From Phorcus lineatus (Eukaryota > Mollusca > Gastropoda > Trochida > Trochidae), in contig OV121088.1 of NCBI GenBank assembly GCA_921293015.1, forward strand, positions 17,521,645-17,585,644: a stretch of 64,000 nt of DNA, given 5' to 3'. The translations under genes were made by a program, and so were the position numbers. Of the stretch, positions 63,724 through 64,000 are shown one piece after another (the first letter of the stretch is position 1; the number at the start of each line of letters is the position of its first letter). Under the pieces are notes generated by a model. That model saw only the letters and a program-made list of their open reading frames with translations, was not told the origin of the DNA and searched no databases.

Positions 63724-64000
63724 AACGTTCTCATAACGATCGAGGTGACAAAGAACATTCATGATGTACACTTGTCATATCTGTATATATTAACCCAATG
63801 GTTATTTATGCAAATATAATCTGTGATTTATATGCCCGATCGTCATCTGATATAAACATGATTTCCTTTTGTGAAGCTTCAAAACATCGAAATGCTCTCA
63901 TTAATCGAGAAGAAAAAGAACGTTTATGATGTCCGACTGTCATACCTTATACATTCATACAATGATTATGTATGCAAAAAATATGACGCCCGATATAGGT
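63724..64000 (+). repeat. ~167-bp satellite-like tandem repeat, cut by window end
   Basis: The block starting aacgttctcat at 63724 is repeated from 63891 (aatgctctcat). Shared order: atcgag, aaagaac, tatgatgt or catgatgt, tgtcata, caatg(g/a)ttat, tatgcaaa, gcccgat. Identity is roughly 75%. Only 1.6 units are seen, so the array probably continues to the right. Unit lengths near 160-170 bp are usual for bivalve satellites. Confidence 0.6.

Overview
This looks like nuclear DNA of an animal. It is AT-rich, has long stretches without genes, contains tRNA-derived SINEs, inverted-repeat (MITE-like) elements and satellites, and carries a spliced homeobox gene. The repeat content (tRNA-headed SINEs with a shared 3' body, TTAA-flanked MITEs, a ~167-bp tandem repeat) and the form of the protein suggest a lophotrochozoan, most likely a bivalve mollusc. 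The species cannot be fixed from the sequence alone.

The only protein-coding gene I can support is an Msx-class homeobox gene on the + strand. Exon 1 (40163-40688) and exon 2 (55888-56321) are joined across a 15.2-kb phase-1 intron and encode 319 residues. Exon 1 carries two Engrailed-homology-1-like (Groucho-type) motifs and a Ser-rich linker. Exon 2 carries the complete 60-residue homeodomain and the Msx C-terminal tail. Two AATAAA signals follow the stop. The first ~4.65 kb is T- and G-skewed and ends in a well-formed poly(A) signal, so it may be the long 3' UTR of a gene that starts before the window. No coding exon of that gene is visible.

Layout: 1-4.7 kb, possible 3' UTR with a SINE. 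4.7-39 kb, a 5' intergenic desert with at least four kinds of non-autonomous DNA element: a 479-bp TTAA-flanked MITE, four copies of a ~600-bp family, a 555-bp element with 37-bp inverted ends, and a 544-bp hAT-like MITE with an exact 8-bp target duplication. It also holds SINE copies, a 29-bp satellite with higher-order structure, and several islands of balanced base composition that are candidate enhancers. 39.2-40.2 kb, promoter-proximal DNA with CCAAT and CRE motifs. 40.2-56.7 kb, the msx gene; its intron holds a cluster of Sox, TCF, Pbx/Meis-type and homeodomain-type sites and two strong hairpins. 57-64 kb, a downstream block of six different tandem-repeat arrays plus a reverse SINE, running off the right edge.

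Functional picture (inference): a single developmental regulator sits in a large regulatory territory, with the islands on both sides and inside the intron as possible cis-regulatory modules and mobile elements filling the rest. I saw no transposase, reverse transcriptase, rRNA gene, CRISPR array or bacterial-type operon.
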